Positions 9,434-17,890 are shown, numbered from the stretch's first letter. The stretch is DNA of 42,804 nucleotides from DATDAW01 sp036524675 (GCA_036524675.1 DATDBU010000074.1:1-42804), one strand, 5' to 3'. Notes: generated by a model from the sequence alone, not told the origin. A program made the numbers and translations.

Positions 9434-11686
9434 TTACTTTGTATTGACGGGCGCTAGGACGCATCGGAAGCCATACGTGGGGTCGTGTTCGGTGCGGTCG
9501 ATCACATTGCGATAACTGGCAAGCAGTTCAGTGCGCTTCTTGCTTGTATAAGACCCGCCGCGGAGAACGCCCCAATCGCGATTTCCGGCGTTGTAACTAT
9601 CCAGACACCACTCCCAAACGTTGCCTCCGAGGTCATACAGCCCCAAGGCATTCGGGGAAAAACAGGCAACGGGTGCCGTTCGTTCAAAACCATCCACAGC
9701 ACCCCCAAAATTGCCTGCATCGTGAGGTGGCGGCCACGCTTTGCCCCACGGAAACAAGTTTTTCAGACGTCCATCGCGGATTTCCGGCGTGTCTCCGCCT
9801 TCATCAGGCATCAGTGCGGCCAGGCTCCATTCGGCGTCAGCGGGCAGCCGGTATTCGAAATTGTTGCCGATGAATCCCGCCGAACGCTCACGGTCGGTAA
9901 GCCAGCGGCAAAACGCCATGGCTTCTTCCCAATTGACGTTTGTAACGGGATTGGCGGACATGCCTTCCTGCGGTGTCCCCGCCGTGTCGGTCGTCTTGGC
10001 GTATTGTTGGTAGGAACCCACCTCCGTCTCGGTGATTGCGATCCAGATGTCGCCAAGCGGAACAAACTTCATCCCGAGCGAGTTGTTGAACGGTTTTCCC
10101 GGCTCGGTCCTGCCGTGTTTTTCCAAGCGCACTGCCAGAAACGACTGAGTCGAAGCGTTGATCTTGCCTTCAATGGTCGTGTCGCGAAATCCGGGTTTCC
10201 GCAAAACAAAGTGAACAATGCCGGGTGTAAGATCCTCGATGAGCAGGGGAGTTTCGCCGATCTCGAGGCCGTCGCGGATGACGGTGGCTCCTGATGGCGC
10301 ACTGGTAATTTTTGCGCTGCCCTTGGCAAAACGAAGCACGATGCTCAGCGGTTCGCCGCTCGTAACATTCACGACCTGTTCGAGGCTTGACGTGGCAAGA
10401 TGGGCCGTTACGCGGTACGTGCCTGCGGGCAGATTCTTCAGGACGAGTGGTTCCGGGGAGTCGTGTCGGACAGGTTTTTCGAGTCCGGCAGGCTCGATCG
10501 GGCCGTCGAGAGAAATTCGTCCCCCGGCAGGCTGCGTGCGGATTTCGATACTTCCGTGACTGCGTTGCAGGGTGATGTCCGTGATCTTGATATTCTTCCC
10601 GCCAGCAACCGTTATTCGACGATCGACGGGGCCAAAGCCCTCGCGCATCACGTGGAGATTGTGAGTTCCTGGTTCGATATTGCGGAAGCGGGCAGGACTG
10701 GTGAGCACGGTGGTGTCGAGAATAACTGTCGCGCCCTTCGGCGATGCGGTGACCTCTATGTCAACCGGCGTTCCAGGTGCGTTATCCGGGCTAAAAACGA
10801 TCCGGACGATCCCAATCGAAGCGGCGGCCAAGATGCAAGCGATGACGATTCCAGTGGAGCTCTTCTTTTGAGCGGGCGCGATGATTTCGCGCAAGTCCGC
10901 TTCCATTTCGAAGGCGCTTGCATAGCGACGGTTGGCGTCACGGGCGCATGCTTTCAGGAGGATGGGGTTTAACTCCAAAAGCGTTTTTTTGTCGGGGAAT
11001 CTTTCAATGTCTTCGGGCAGCTCTGGGAAGTCGAGCCGGTCGCGCCCCGTAGCCAGTTCGTAGAGAACCTTGCCGAGGCTATACAGGTCGGCTGCGGGCG
11101 TGCCGGGGCCCTCTGGCGGCACGTAGCCTTCGGTTCCGACGAATGTCTGCTGGCCCGTGGCTGCAACCAGACCGATGTCGGCAATTTTAGGCCTGCCTTC
11201 GACGAAAATGATGTTGGCGGGTTTAATGTCACGATGGGTGAGGCCGTTGTCGTGAAGTTCACCAAGCGCACCGGCAATGGAGGCGCCCAGTTCGACGATC
11301 TGTTTTGTAGGTAAACGATGCTGTTTTTCGAGGTCACTACGAAGTGTGCGGGGCGTATAACCGTTCCAATCGATATTTTCCTGGTCAGCACCGGCCGAGA
11401 CGTCGTCGGCAAGTTCCATGATGTAGTAAAAAAAAGCATCATTTACGTCGCGACCGACATGAAGGACGTCCACGAACCCTGGATGCTCGCGCGAAAACGG
11501 TTCAAACCCCGACATTCCGTCGAATTCGCGTTGAAACGACCGCTCATCGTCAAATGTGGATCGGTAGACGATCTTGACTGCTCGAAGGGCGCCCGTTCGG
11601 CCACGAGCGAGCCAGATTTCACCGAACGCGCCGCTTCCGATCATCCGTAATACGTCGTGATCCGGGATAACGGGAGGGGAGTCCAT
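9434..11686 (-). CDS. Ser/Thr protein kinase with PEGA repeats and FGE-sulfatase-like domain
   Basis: A 750-residue transmembrane kinase. The start at 11686 (MDSPPVIPDHDVLRMIGSG) puts the glycine loop in the usual place. Residues 10-270 are the kinase: GSGAFGEIWLARG, lysine 38 in RAVKIV, HRDIKPAN (151-158), then IADIGLVA, where DFG has become DIG, and GTEGYVPPEG in place of the usual APE. Residues 279-298 are one membrane helix. About 308-525 hold three PEGA repeats (SPKGATVILD, QPAGGRISLDG, APSGATVIRDG). About 535-745 form a formylglycine-enzyme-like domain (NPVTNVNWEEAMAFCRWLT, DLGGNVWEWC, LRGGSY, YGFRCV). It sits 68 nt behind the ECF sigma gene and is probably co-transcribed, so sigma control by phosphorylation is a reasonable inference. 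Confidence 0.9.
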   Translation of the reverse strand: MDSPPVIPDHDVLRMIGSGAFGEIWLARGRTGALRAVKIVYRSTFDDERSFQREFDGMSGFEPFSREHPGFVDVLHVGRDVNDAFFYYIMELADDVSAGADQENIDWNGYTPRTLRSDLEKQHRLPTKQIVELGASIAGALGELHDNGLTHRDIKPANIIFVEGRPKIADIGLVAATGQQTFVGTEGYVPPEGPGTPAADLYSLGKVLYELATGRDRLDFPELPEDIERFPDKKTLLELNPILLKACARDANRRYASAFEMEADLREIIAPAQKKSSTGIVIACILAAASIGIVRIVFSPDNAPGTPVDIEVTASPKGATVILDTTVLTSPARFRNIEPGTHNLHVMREGFGPVDRRITVAGGKNIKITDITLQRSHGSIEIRTQPAGGRISLDGPIEPAGLEKPVRHDSPEPLVLKNLPAGTYRVTAHLATSSLEQVVNVTSGEPLSIVLRFAKGSAKITSAPSGATVIRDGLEIGETPLLIEDLTPGIVHFVLRKPGFRDTTIEGKINASTQSFLAVRLEKHGRTEPGKPFNNSLGMKFVPLGDIWIAITETEVGSYQQYAKTTDTAGTPQEGMSANPVTNVNWEEAMAFCRWLTDRERSAGFIGNNFEYRLPADAEWSLAALMPDEGGDTPEIRDGRLKNLFPWGKAWPPPHDAGNFGGAVDGFERTAPVACFSPNALGLYDLGGNVWEWCLDSYNAGNRDWGVLRGGSYTSKKRTELLASYRNVIDRTEHDPTYGFRCVLAPVNTK

Positions 11687-11754
11687 GGGGGAAATTCTTG
11701 CCGCTGACTTTTGCTCCACGGTCGACGACTAAAAACCGCAAAACAATGGGCATT

Positions 11755-12378
11755 CTATCCGCCACGCTCCATCCGCTGCACTTCGCGTTTCAGCATTCGG
11801 CTAATCCGGTGCCTGATGAGATACACTTGGGCGACGTTGACGCCGAGATCTTCGGCGACCTTTTGCGCCGGCCATTCCTTGAGTACGTAACAATCGAAAA
11901 TCTGAAAGTGCCGCGGTTCGACGCGCAATTTTACTTTTTCGAGCGCGGTCTGGAGCATTTGTTCGCGCCAGTCGCGTTCCCAGTCTGCTTTGAATTCATC
12001 CGGTTGTGGTTCCGGAAAACGTTCGATGGCTGAGGTGCCGTCTTCACCGTCAAAACCCTGGATATCCAGTTCTTCGGGACGCCGTTTTCGAAATTGATCC
12101 GCGATTCGCCAGCGCGTGATGCAAAGCAACCAGCCTTTGAATGAGCCTGCGGTCGGATCATACCGGAATTTTCCGATATTTTTCGCAACAGTGATGAGCG
12201 TTTCCTGGACAACTTCCTCTGCTTCCGCCTCCCGAAGCCCGGCACGGACAGCGGCATTCCAGATCAGATTGCGGTACATGCAAAAAAATTCATGCCACCG
12301 TCGTTGATCATCCTTGTCTGTGAGCCGGCTGATAAGGCTTTGCCGGGTGGGGAGAAACGTGGAGTGGAGGGGAGTCAT
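11755..12378 (-). CDS. ECF-type RNA polymerase sigma factor
   Basis: A 207-residue sigma-70 family protein lacking region 1. Region 2 covers about residues 15-85 (DDQRRWHEFFCMYRNLIWNA, then VQETLITVAKNIGKFRYD, GSFKGWLLCITRWRIADQFRK). Region 4 covers about 130-190, with VEPRHFQIFDCYVLKEWPAQKVAEDLGVNVAQVYLIRHRISRMLKREV as the promoter -35-binding helix-turn-helix stretch, split here by family convention. The long acidic linker (DGEDGTSAIERFPEPQPDEF) is typical of ECF groups found beside Ser/Thr kinases in Planctomycetes and Verrucomicrobia. The PEGA-repeat kinase follows directly on the same strand, and no anti-sigma factor is nearby. The kinase may take that role. Confidence 0.92.
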   Translation of the reverse strand: MTPLHSTFLPTRQSLISRLTDKDDQRRWHEFFCMYRNLIWNAAVRAGLREAEAEEVVQETLITVAKNIGKFRYDPTAGSFKGWLLCITRWRIADQFRKRRPEELDIQGFDGEDGTSAIERFPEPQPDEFKADWERDWREQMLQTALEKVKLRVEPRHFQIFDCYVLKEWPAQKVAEDLGVNVAQVYLIRHRISRMLKREVQRMERGG

Positions 12379-12440
12379 GGAGAGTCGAAGTCTTAAATCC
12401 GAAAAACTTAAGGCTTACAAACTTAAACTCCTCAAAAATA

Positions 12441-12514
12441 CGGAGCCGACGGGGCTCGAACCCGCAACCTCCGCCGTGACAGGGCGGCGCTCTAACCGAT
12501 TGAGCTACGGCTCC
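12441..12514 (-). tRNA. tRNA-Asp (GTC)
   Basis: A 74-nt tRNA on the minus strand. The acceptor stem GGAGCCG/CGGCTCC is perfect. The D-arm is GCTC/GAGC, and the anticodon stem CCGCC/GGCGG holds loop CTGTCAC with anticodon GTC (plus-strand 12478-12480). The T-arm is GCGGG-TTCGAGC-CCCGT, and the discriminator is G. CCA is not encoded. Apparent protein frames across it are artefacts. Confidence 0.97.
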
Positions 12515-12561
12515 AAAATCCTGGAGGGCTCGGAAACTAGGCCGGGCAATTGAAGAGGGCA

Positions 12562-12601
12562 ACGAAAAAAATTGAAAAAATGCAGGGCCTTTTGGTCCTG
12601 C
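12562..12601 (-). terminator. rho-independent terminator of the amidase gene
   Basis: On the minus strand, 24 nt past the amidase stop, GCAGGACC-AAAA-GGCCCTGC folds into a hairpin with one A/C mismatch (five outer and two inner pairs). It is followed by two T-runs (ATTTTTTCAATTTTTTT). The position and T-tract suit an intrinsic terminator insulating the amidase from the tRNA. Confidence 0.6.
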
Positions 12602-12624
12602 CCAGAACATTGCTCGTTTCCGGT

Positions 12625-13245
12625 TCAATAGGACCGTCGATTGGCAATGATGCCGTCGGCGATCTCTTGGGCGAGGCGCGCGCGATAGCGGGATTTCAAA
12701 GCCAAGCTCGCGTCGTAGCGATTGGTCAAAAAGCCGCATTCCACGAGCACAGCCGGCACGCGTGTATTGCGGAGAACGAAATACCGCCGGGAGCGTATTT
12801 GGCGATCCGGTGCGCCAAGTTTGCGCGTGAGCCGGTGATGGATACTGGCAGCGAGGCGGCCAGCGCTACCGTAGTAGTAAGTTTCGACGCCCCGTGCGTC
12901 GCGATTGGCCGCTGAGTTGAAGTGAATGCTGACGAAAATTGCCCGCCGCTGCGCGTTGGCAATGGCGCACCGGACTGAAAGCGGAACGAAAACGTCGTTG
13001 GTGCGTGTCATCACGACATGGAATCCAGCTCTGCGGAGTTCGTTGCGCAATCGCAAGGCGACATCGAGAGCGACGGTTTTCTCGGTGACGTAATTCGTGC
13101 GAATTCCTCCGCGATCGTGGCCGCCGTGCCCCGCATCAATGACTACGGTGTCGATTCTCGCTTCAGCCCTGTCGACCCACCCCAAAAACAGCAACGCGGA
13201 AAAAAATAGGATACAAAAACGGAAAAAAGCGGAAGCCGGTTTCAT
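12625..13245 (-). CDS. exported N-acetylmuramoyl-L-alanine amidase (Amidase_3)
   Basis: A 206-residue zinc hydrolase that cuts the MurNAc-L-Ala amide bond of peptidoglycan. I chose the ATG at 13245 because it starts a signal peptide (MKPASAFFRFCILFFSALLFLG ends near ARIDTVV in the mature part). The open frame runs 75 codons further upstream into DNA that overlaps the N-terminus of the divergent HAD gene. Metal and catalytic motifs are VVIDAGHGGHDRGG (His, with Glu in the following TEKTVALDVA), SIHFNSAANRDARGVETYYYG (second His), and VPAVLVECGFLTNRYDA (catalytic Glu). No LysM or SPOR domain is present, so it is a minimal catalytic enzyme. Confidence 0.92.
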   Translation of the reverse strand: MKPASAFFRFCILFFSALLFLGWVDRAEARIDTVVIDAGHGGHDRGGIRTNYVTEKTVALDVALRLRNELRRAGFHVVMTRTNDVFVPLSVRCAIANAQRRAIFVSIHFNSAANRDARGVETYYYGSAGRLAASIHHRLTRKLGAPDRQIRSRRYFVLRNTRVPAVLVECGFLTNRYDASLALKSRYRARLAQEIADGIIANRRSY

Positions 13246-13376
13246 TCGAAAAAATCCCGGCTGGCGTCGATCCTGCCGGGTGAGGGATATTTCGAGGTTC
13301 CATCGGGGAGCGTCAAGGTCGGGAATCCTCATTTTGAGATTGTTGGCACCGGACGAAAACCGGCATCCTCGTTGGT

Positions 13377-14261
13377 ATGACAGCTGTGCCGCAGAACACG
13401 ATCGCGATCGTTTACGATTACGATCAGACACTGAGCCCGAATTACATGCAGGACGACGTGTTGTTCCCAAAATTTGGGATCAGCCCACCCAAATTTTGGG
13501 CGCACTGTGACGCACTGGTCCATGATCAGGGTTTCGACAATGAATTGGCCTATATGAAGGCGCTCCTGGATTATCTGGGAATGGACCGCCCGACGAATGC
13601 CGATTTGTTCGAAATGGGAAAGGGGTTGCGGTTTTATAGGGGTTTGCCGGAGATGTTCGAAGAATTCAAAATGGGACTGATTTCACCTGAACAGGAGGCG
13701 CTTGGAATTCATGTGGAGCATTACGTGGTATCTTCCGGATTGAAAATGCTCATCGACGGCAGCCGGTTGCGGCCGTATCTGCGGGCGGTGTTTGGCTGCG
13801 AGTTTGCAGAGGATGATCATGGCCGGATTACATTTCCCAAGCGTGTCATTTCTCATACGCAGAAGACGCAATACCTTTTCCGCATCAACAAGGGACTGCT
13901 CAACATTTCTGAAGACGTGAATGACCACATGCCGGCCGACCTGCGACCGGTGCCGTTTACAAATATGATTTATGTGGGCGACGGGCCGACTGATGTGCCG
14001 TGTTTTACGATCATGAAACGGTATGGAGGGCATGCCATTGCGGTTTACAATGCTGATGACGCGACGCGGGCGAGCTTTAAGAAATGCTACCAACTTGCGA
14101 CGCACGCCGATCGGGTGAAGCATATGGCTCCTTCGGACTACCGCGCCGGAAGCCATTTGCGGCTGTTGCTGGAGGAGATGGTCCGTGAGATCGCCACGCG
14201 CATCGCCACCGAACGCCGTGCTGCCGCGGAAGCGGCAACAGTGAGGGGGCCCAAGTTTTGA
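13377..14261 (+). CDS. HAD-superfamily phosphatase
   Basis: A 294-residue cytoplasmic haloacid-dehalogenase-type hydrolase. Motif I is IVYDYDQTLSP (DxDxT, nucleophile and acid/base aspartates). Motif II is HYVVSSGLKML, and the motif III/IV region is MIYVGDGPTDVPCFTIMKRYGG. A long cap insertion (about residues 25-110) separates motifs I and II. The fold resembles phosphoserine-phosphatase-like members, but the substrate cannot be read from the sequence. A perfect 13-bp inverted repeat lies within codons 30-42 (13466-13500). It is divergent from the amidase gene, with 131 nt between starts. Confidence 0.85.
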   Translation: MTAVPQNTIAIVYDYDQTLSPNYMQDDVLFPKFGISPPKFWAHCDALVHDQGFDNELAYMKALLDYLGMDRPTNADLFEMGKGLRFYRGLPEMFEEFKMGLISPEQEALGIHVEHYVVSSGLKMLIDGSRLRPYLRAVFGCEFAEDDHGRITFPKRVISHTQKTQYLFRINKGLLNISEDVNDHMPADLRPVPFTNMIYVGDGPTDVPCFTIMKRYGGHAIAVYNADDATRASFKKCYQLATHADRVKHMAPSDYRAGSHLRLLLEEMVREIATRIATERRAAAEAATVRGPKF

Positions 14262-14355
14262 ATCGTTTGCTTTTTATGCCGTCCGACGCCACATCGCCAT
14301 TCGAAACAAATGCGACTCCGCTGAAGCGTCTCTGCCTTTTTTCGATCCTTTGAAC

Positions 14356-15090
14356 ATGATCACCCGACGTGCCGCCATTAAGAATACGCTCCTTGCAGGG
14401 GCCGCTTTTTCATTTTTAAATTCCTCCGAAGAAAGTACCGCTCAGACTTCGACTGCCATACCCGAGGCGGTGGACGGTCCTTTCATTTTGCCTCCACTTG
14501 GATACGCATATGACGCGTTGGAGCCATACATCGATGCGAAAACGATGGAGATCCACCACGACAAACACCACGCGGCCTACGTCAAAAACCTCAATCTCGC
14601 GGTTGCGAAGCTTCCTGGGGAACAGCAGAAATGGTCAGTTGAGGACTTGATTACACGGTTGAGCCAGATCCCTGAGACGGAAAGAACCGCCATCCAAAAC
14701 AATGGCGGAGGTCATTTCAATCATTCGCTTTTTTGGGCAACCTTGAAAAAGGACGGCGGCCGAGCCGCTGGCCTGCTTGGTGACGCGATCAAAGCAAAGT
14801 TCGGATCGTATGAAGATTTTGAGAAGCAGATTACCGCAACCGCGATGAAGGTCTTCGGCAGTGGATGGGCGTGGCTTAGCTTGAGTCCGGAAAAAATGCT
14901 TCTTCTGGAATCCACTCCGAATCAGAATAGTCCCATTGCAGGCGGAAACCAGCCCCTGCTCGGGATCGATGTCTGGGAACATGCCTACTACTTGAAATAC
15001 CAAAACAAACGCGCCGATTACGTCGCCGCACTGCTCAAATGCATTAATTGGGATGTCGTGAGCGGACGTTTCGCAAAATTCACGGCTTAA
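14356..15090 (+). CDS. Tat-exported Fe/Mn superoxide dismutase
   Basis: A 244-residue enzyme that dismutates superoxide to oxygen and hydrogen peroxide. The ATG at 14356 starts a twin-arginine signal (MITRRAAIKNTLLAGAAFSF) followed by a Ser/Gln-rich linker, so the enzyme is predicted to act outside the cytoplasm after folding. The SOD domain begins at PFILPPLGYAYDALEPYID. Metal ligands are in IHHDKHHAAYV, GGHFNHSLFW and GIDVWEHAYYLKY. The GGHxNH form suggests manganese or cambialistic use. An extended FSGSGWAWL-type block (VFGSGWAWLSL) is intact. A TTG two codons upstream is an alternative start. Confidence 0.93.
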   Translation: MITRRAAIKNTLLAGAAFSFLNSSEESTAQTSTAIPEAVDGPFILPPLGYAYDALEPYIDAKTMEIHHDKHHAAYVKNLNLAVAKLPGEQQKWSVEDLITRLSQIPETERTAIQNNGGGHFNHSLFWATLKKDGGRAAGLLGDAIKAKFGSYEDFEKQITATAMKVFGSGWAWLSLSPEKMLLLESTPNQNSPIAGGNQPLLGIDVWEHAYYLKYQNKRADYVAALLKCINWDVVSGRFAKFTA

Positions 15091-15145
15091 TCAGGACTGT
15101 TGGATACCCTCGACTAATGGTCGTCCCGTGACATCATTCCAGTGC

Positions 15146-15484
15146 ATGGAAACTTCTGCCCCTGCCAACCAGTCATCGCTGGACATCCCTTTGGGAAGCC
15201 TTATTTTTCTGAGCCGCTGGCTGCAAGCGCCGCTGTATCTAGGGCTGATCGTGGCGCAAGGCGTGTATGTCTATCATTTCTTTGTCGAGCTCTGGCATTT
15301 GGTCTCCGGCGTTGCGGAGTGGGCAAAGACGTTCATAGCCCTTGGAACTGAGAATAACCCCGATTACAGGGCGGTAATGTGGCAGGTAATTGTCCACCTT
15401 ACCTTTGTTGCCTCCGCCTTGCTCCTTGCATGGACGGATCGCGTTTCCACCCAAACAGCCACGGAGGTTCGTGCTGAACACTGA
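15146..15484 (+). CDS. shortened YqhA-like membrane protein
   Basis: A 112-residue membrane protein. The N-terminal FLSRWLQAPLYLGLIVAQGVYVYHFF-like stretch and the C-terminal VMWQVIVHLTFVASALLLAWTDR match the two ends of the YqhA/UPF0114 family. That family is usually about 160-170 residues with four helices. The central part, which in the family carries a conserved SGYENF-type motif, is absent, leaving two hydrophobic segments joined by a short loop (AEWAKTFIALGTENNPDY). The GTG at 15471 of the next gene overlaps this gene by 14 nt, suggesting coupled translation. The family's molecular function is poorly known. Confidence 0.72.
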   Translation: METSAPANQSSLDIPLGSLIFLSRWLQAPLYLGLIVAQGVYVYHFFVELWHLVSGVAEWAKTFIALGTENNPDYRAVMWQVIVHLTFVASALLLAWTDRVSTQTATEVRAEH

Positions 15485-16187
15485 TACTGCTGCCAAAGAG
15501 ACGAAAACCGGCGAAGAAAACGACCCCAAACCGGAACCGAGGCGTTTGTCCGAGGAGCTGCTGGACGTCTCGCGACGGTTTGAGACTTCAGAAGTCCATC
15601 TACGGGATTTAATGGGTGGTTTGGATGGGCGTGTCTATACGCTCGTCCTCGTCCTGTTGTCGCTGCCATTCTGTCAGCCAATCGCGTTGCCGGGACTTTC
15701 GACACCATTTGGCGTGGTTATCGCACTTTTTGGGCTGCGGTTCGCGTTCCGCAAAAAACCGTGGCTTCCCAAAAAACTGCTCGATGTGCGCATTCCACGG
15801 AAAATTTTTCCGGCGGTCCTCAGGGCTGGAGCAAGGATGATTGGCCTCCTCGAAAAATTGCTGCACCCGCGGTTAACGTGGCTTTTTGAGTACCGGATCA
15901 CGCAATTTCTGAGTGGCATGGCCATTTGCACATGTGGCGTTTTCCTCCTGTTGCCTCTACCAATCCCGTTTTCAAATCTGATTCCGGCGTTCGCGGTTAT
16001 CCTGATTGCCGCCTCAAATTCTGAGCGTGACGGCGTTATGCTCAGTGTCGGCGGCGTCGTCTTCGCGATCACCCTTTTGTTTTTTGGCGGCCTGTTTTTC
16101 GGAGGAAAGGAATTCGTCGGCTGGGTCCGGGACAGCTTCAAAGGCATGTTCGATCCCGGCGAGCAAGGGATGAAAGTCGGGGAGTAG
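15471..16187 (+). CDS. ExoD-family membrane protein
   Basis: A 238-residue membrane protein of the exopolysaccharide-synthesis ExoD family. The probable start is the GTG at 15471, preceded by GGAGG and overlapping the end of the YqhA-like gene. The upstream frame belongs to that gene. The N-terminal 45 residues are soluble and polar (RRLSEELLDVSRRFETSEVHLRDLMGGLDGR in the family-typical place). They are followed by hydrophobic segments such as VYTLVLVLLSLPFCQPIALPG, FGVVIALFGLRFAF, CGVFLLLPLPIPFSNLIP and GVVFAITLLFFGGLFF. ExoD proteins affect exopolysaccharide production and alkali tolerance in rhizobia, but the mechanism is not established. Confidence 0.85.
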   Translation: MLNTDTAAKETKTGEENDPKPEPRRLSEELLDVSRRFETSEVHLRDLMGGLDGRVYTLVLVLLSLPFCQPIALPGLSTPFGVVIALFGLRFAFRKKPWLPKKLLDVRIPRKIFPAVLRAGARMIGLLEKLLHPRLTWLFEYRITQFLSGMAICTCGVFLLLPLPIPFSNLIPAFAVILIAASNSERDGVMLSVGGVVFAITLLFFGGLFFGGKEFVGWVRDSFKGMFDPGEQGMKVGE

Positions 16188-16200
16188 GGGAGAGCCGGGG

Positions 16201-17208
16201 CTACGCAAGTACGTCGGCCAAAAACCGGTCCCGGAAGTCATCGGTCAGCTGTCGCTCCGATGCTTCCGCCGGATACGTATAATGGCCGGCGCTCGTCACA
16301 CAAAGCCTTTTGGTGGAAGGGGTTGCATTGAAAATTGAAAACTGCCCCGGTGGCGGAACCGAAGGATCGTAGAGCGCTGCCATGATGCCCAACGGCCTTT
16401 TAAGGAACCGGGCTGCAATGGCGGAATCAAAATATTGCAGCACCTTAAGCACTTCCGGATTTCTCAACCAATGATCACGGATCACTCTGCCGCTTCCCCA
16501 GCATTGCATCTTCACGCGCAGAGGGTGGTTCCCGAAGCTGGGTACTTCAACCCAACCCGCGCTGAAACGGTCGTCCCAAGGAAGCATCAGCGTGCCGATG
16601 CCCCCGCCAAAGCTCGCTCCGACATAGACGATGCGTCCGATTGTCTCCGGAAAAAGAGTCAGGATCGCCGAGGCTGCGCCCCACAAATCCGCCGCATTGC
16701 CACCATGCACATAGGTTTCCCGGGAGTGAATGCCCCAGACCACGTGGTCGAAAGAGCTGTTTTTGAGCATTCCATTGACCGGACTCCGCGCCAGCCCTCG
16801 CAGACAGGGAAAAAGAGCTACTGCATCCTGTCGCGGAATTTCGGCTCCGGACGCGCTGTAGCGGCCTCCGTATCCGTGACCGATCACGAAAGCGCATTTT
16901 GGCTTTTCGAGCCTCGGAATCGCCAGCCAGCCAGAGATGATCACACCGCCGAAAGCCCGATAACGGATTTCATGGATGAAATGCGTGGCGTCCTGACCGA
17001 CTCGCCGCGAAATGACGGGTTGAGGCGCCACTTTTCGTGCTTCGGCGTAAAACTGACGCCAGAAATCCGCAAAATCTGCCGCGGGCTCAGGAGGATCAAT
17101 TTTCAACAGGTCATCAAATTGGTAGCCGTAAGCGGGATCAAATGGCGCATCACATGTGAATTGCGGCATCTTGAAATCGCCGCGGGCCGAAAAAATGTGA
17201 TCTTGCAT
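16201..17208 (-). CDS. acetyl xylan esterase / cephalosporin-C deacetylase family
   Basis: A 335-residue alpha/beta hydrolase of the AXE1 family, which removes acetyl groups from xylan or xylo-oligosaccharides and small acetyl esters. The start at 17208 (MQDHIFSARGDFKM) has an AAAGGCG ribosome-binding site and avoids overlap with the upstream gene. The N-terminal FDLL-like segment and DFADFWRQFYAEA are typical. The oxyanion region is FVIGHGYGGRYSA, the nucleophile serine is in VYVGASFGGGIG, the aspartate is in ALYDPSVPPPGQFS, and the histidine is in SAGHYTYPAE. No signal peptide is seen, so it is probably cytoplasmic. It lies 10 nt behind the PH-like gene. Confidence 0.88.
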   Translation of the reverse strand: MQDHIFSARGDFKMPQFTCDAPFDPAYGYQFDDLLKIDPPEPAADFADFWRQFYAEARKVAPQPVISRRVGQDATHFIHEIRYRAFGGVIISGWLAIPRLEKPKCAFVIGHGYGGRYSASGAEIPRQDAVALFPCLRGLARSPVNGMLKNSSFDHVVWGIHSRETYVHGGNAADLWGAASAILTLFPETIGRIVYVGASFGGGIGTLMLPWDDRFSAGWVEVPSFGNHPLRVKMQCWGSGRVIRDHWLRNPEVLKVLQYFDSAIAARFLKRPLGIMAALYDPSVPPPGQFSIFNATPSTKRLCVTSAGHYTYPAEASERQLTDDFRDRFLADVLA

Positions 17209-17218
17209 CAAACGCCTT

Positions 17219-17755
17219 TTAGTTTTCTTCGAAATTGCGCAGGATTGCCAGCACATTGGGAGCTTTGCGCACGGCTTTCAAAAGAAGCGTCCTCGCAGGG
17301 TTTCCTGCGACGAATTCGATGTCGATGATTCCGTGTTGTTCCGGCGAAAGCTGCAGTTTGACTGGACCTTCCAGTGATAGCGTTTCAGCGCTTTCCGGCT
17401 TTGCCACATTGAATTTCAACACCTGGCGATCGGTTACCGCATAAAAGGTGCGTTTGGCTGCGAGCCATTTCCAGAACGGCAGGGTCAGCATCACAAGGCC
17501 TGCCAAAAACATCACGACGCCAATTCCCGCAAAAGCGAACGGCTCCCAGGCTGGATAAATCCCAACAGCCGCCTTCGGCCAGCGCAGGCCGCCGGTTACC
17601 TGCCACAACCAGCCGAATGTAAAAACCGTCCACGGAACGGCAAAAACGTACACTAGAAATGATCCAGCCACCAAGCGCCATACCACAGGTTTGCCGAACC
17701 ACAAAACCCGCTCGCCAGGTTCCACAAACCGCAACATCGCACGGTTGTTATCCAT
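17219..17755 (-). CDS. membrane protein with bacterial PH-like domain
   Basis: A 178-residue protein. Two hydrophobic segments (RLVAGSFLVYVFAVPWTVFTF and FAFAGIGVVMFLAGLVMLTL) precede a beta-strand-rich C-terminal half: AAKRTFYAVTDRQVLKF, LSLEGPVKLQLSPEQHG, IIDIEFVAGN, ending in an LKAVRKAPNVLAILRNF helix. This order resembles PH-domain membrane proteins in bacteria. The start at 17755 (MDNNRAMLRF) was preferred to the one eight codons upstream because it gives a short leader before EPGERVLWFGKP, a typical opening. Its function is unknown. The esterase gene follows at once on the same strand; the SPFH gene is divergent. Confidence 0.72.
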   Translation of the reverse strand: MDNNRAMLRFVEPGERVLWFGKPVVWRLVAGSFLVYVFAVPWTVFTFGWLWQVTGGLRWPKAAVGIYPAWEPFAFAGIGVVMFLAGLVMLTLPFWKWLAAKRTFYAVTDRQVLKFNVAKPESAETLSLEGPVKLQLSPEQHGIIDIEFVAGNPARTLLLKAVRKAPNVLAILRNFEEN

Positions 17756-17890
17756 AAGGTCACATTTTCTCTGGTGCACTCTGAGAAGGCAAGCGTTCTT
17801 ACTTGAACCTCGCCGAAGACGGGTCTTTTATTGAACGCGTCCTCTGCGACCGTCCGTTAGTGTAAAACTTCCAACAGCCAGATTCTACTT

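Noticed and set aside
12308..12739. A 143-codon minus-strand open frame running across tRNA-Asp
   Set aside because: It reads through the tRNA (GAVAQSVRAPP is a familiar false translation of tRNA genes) and has no protein support.
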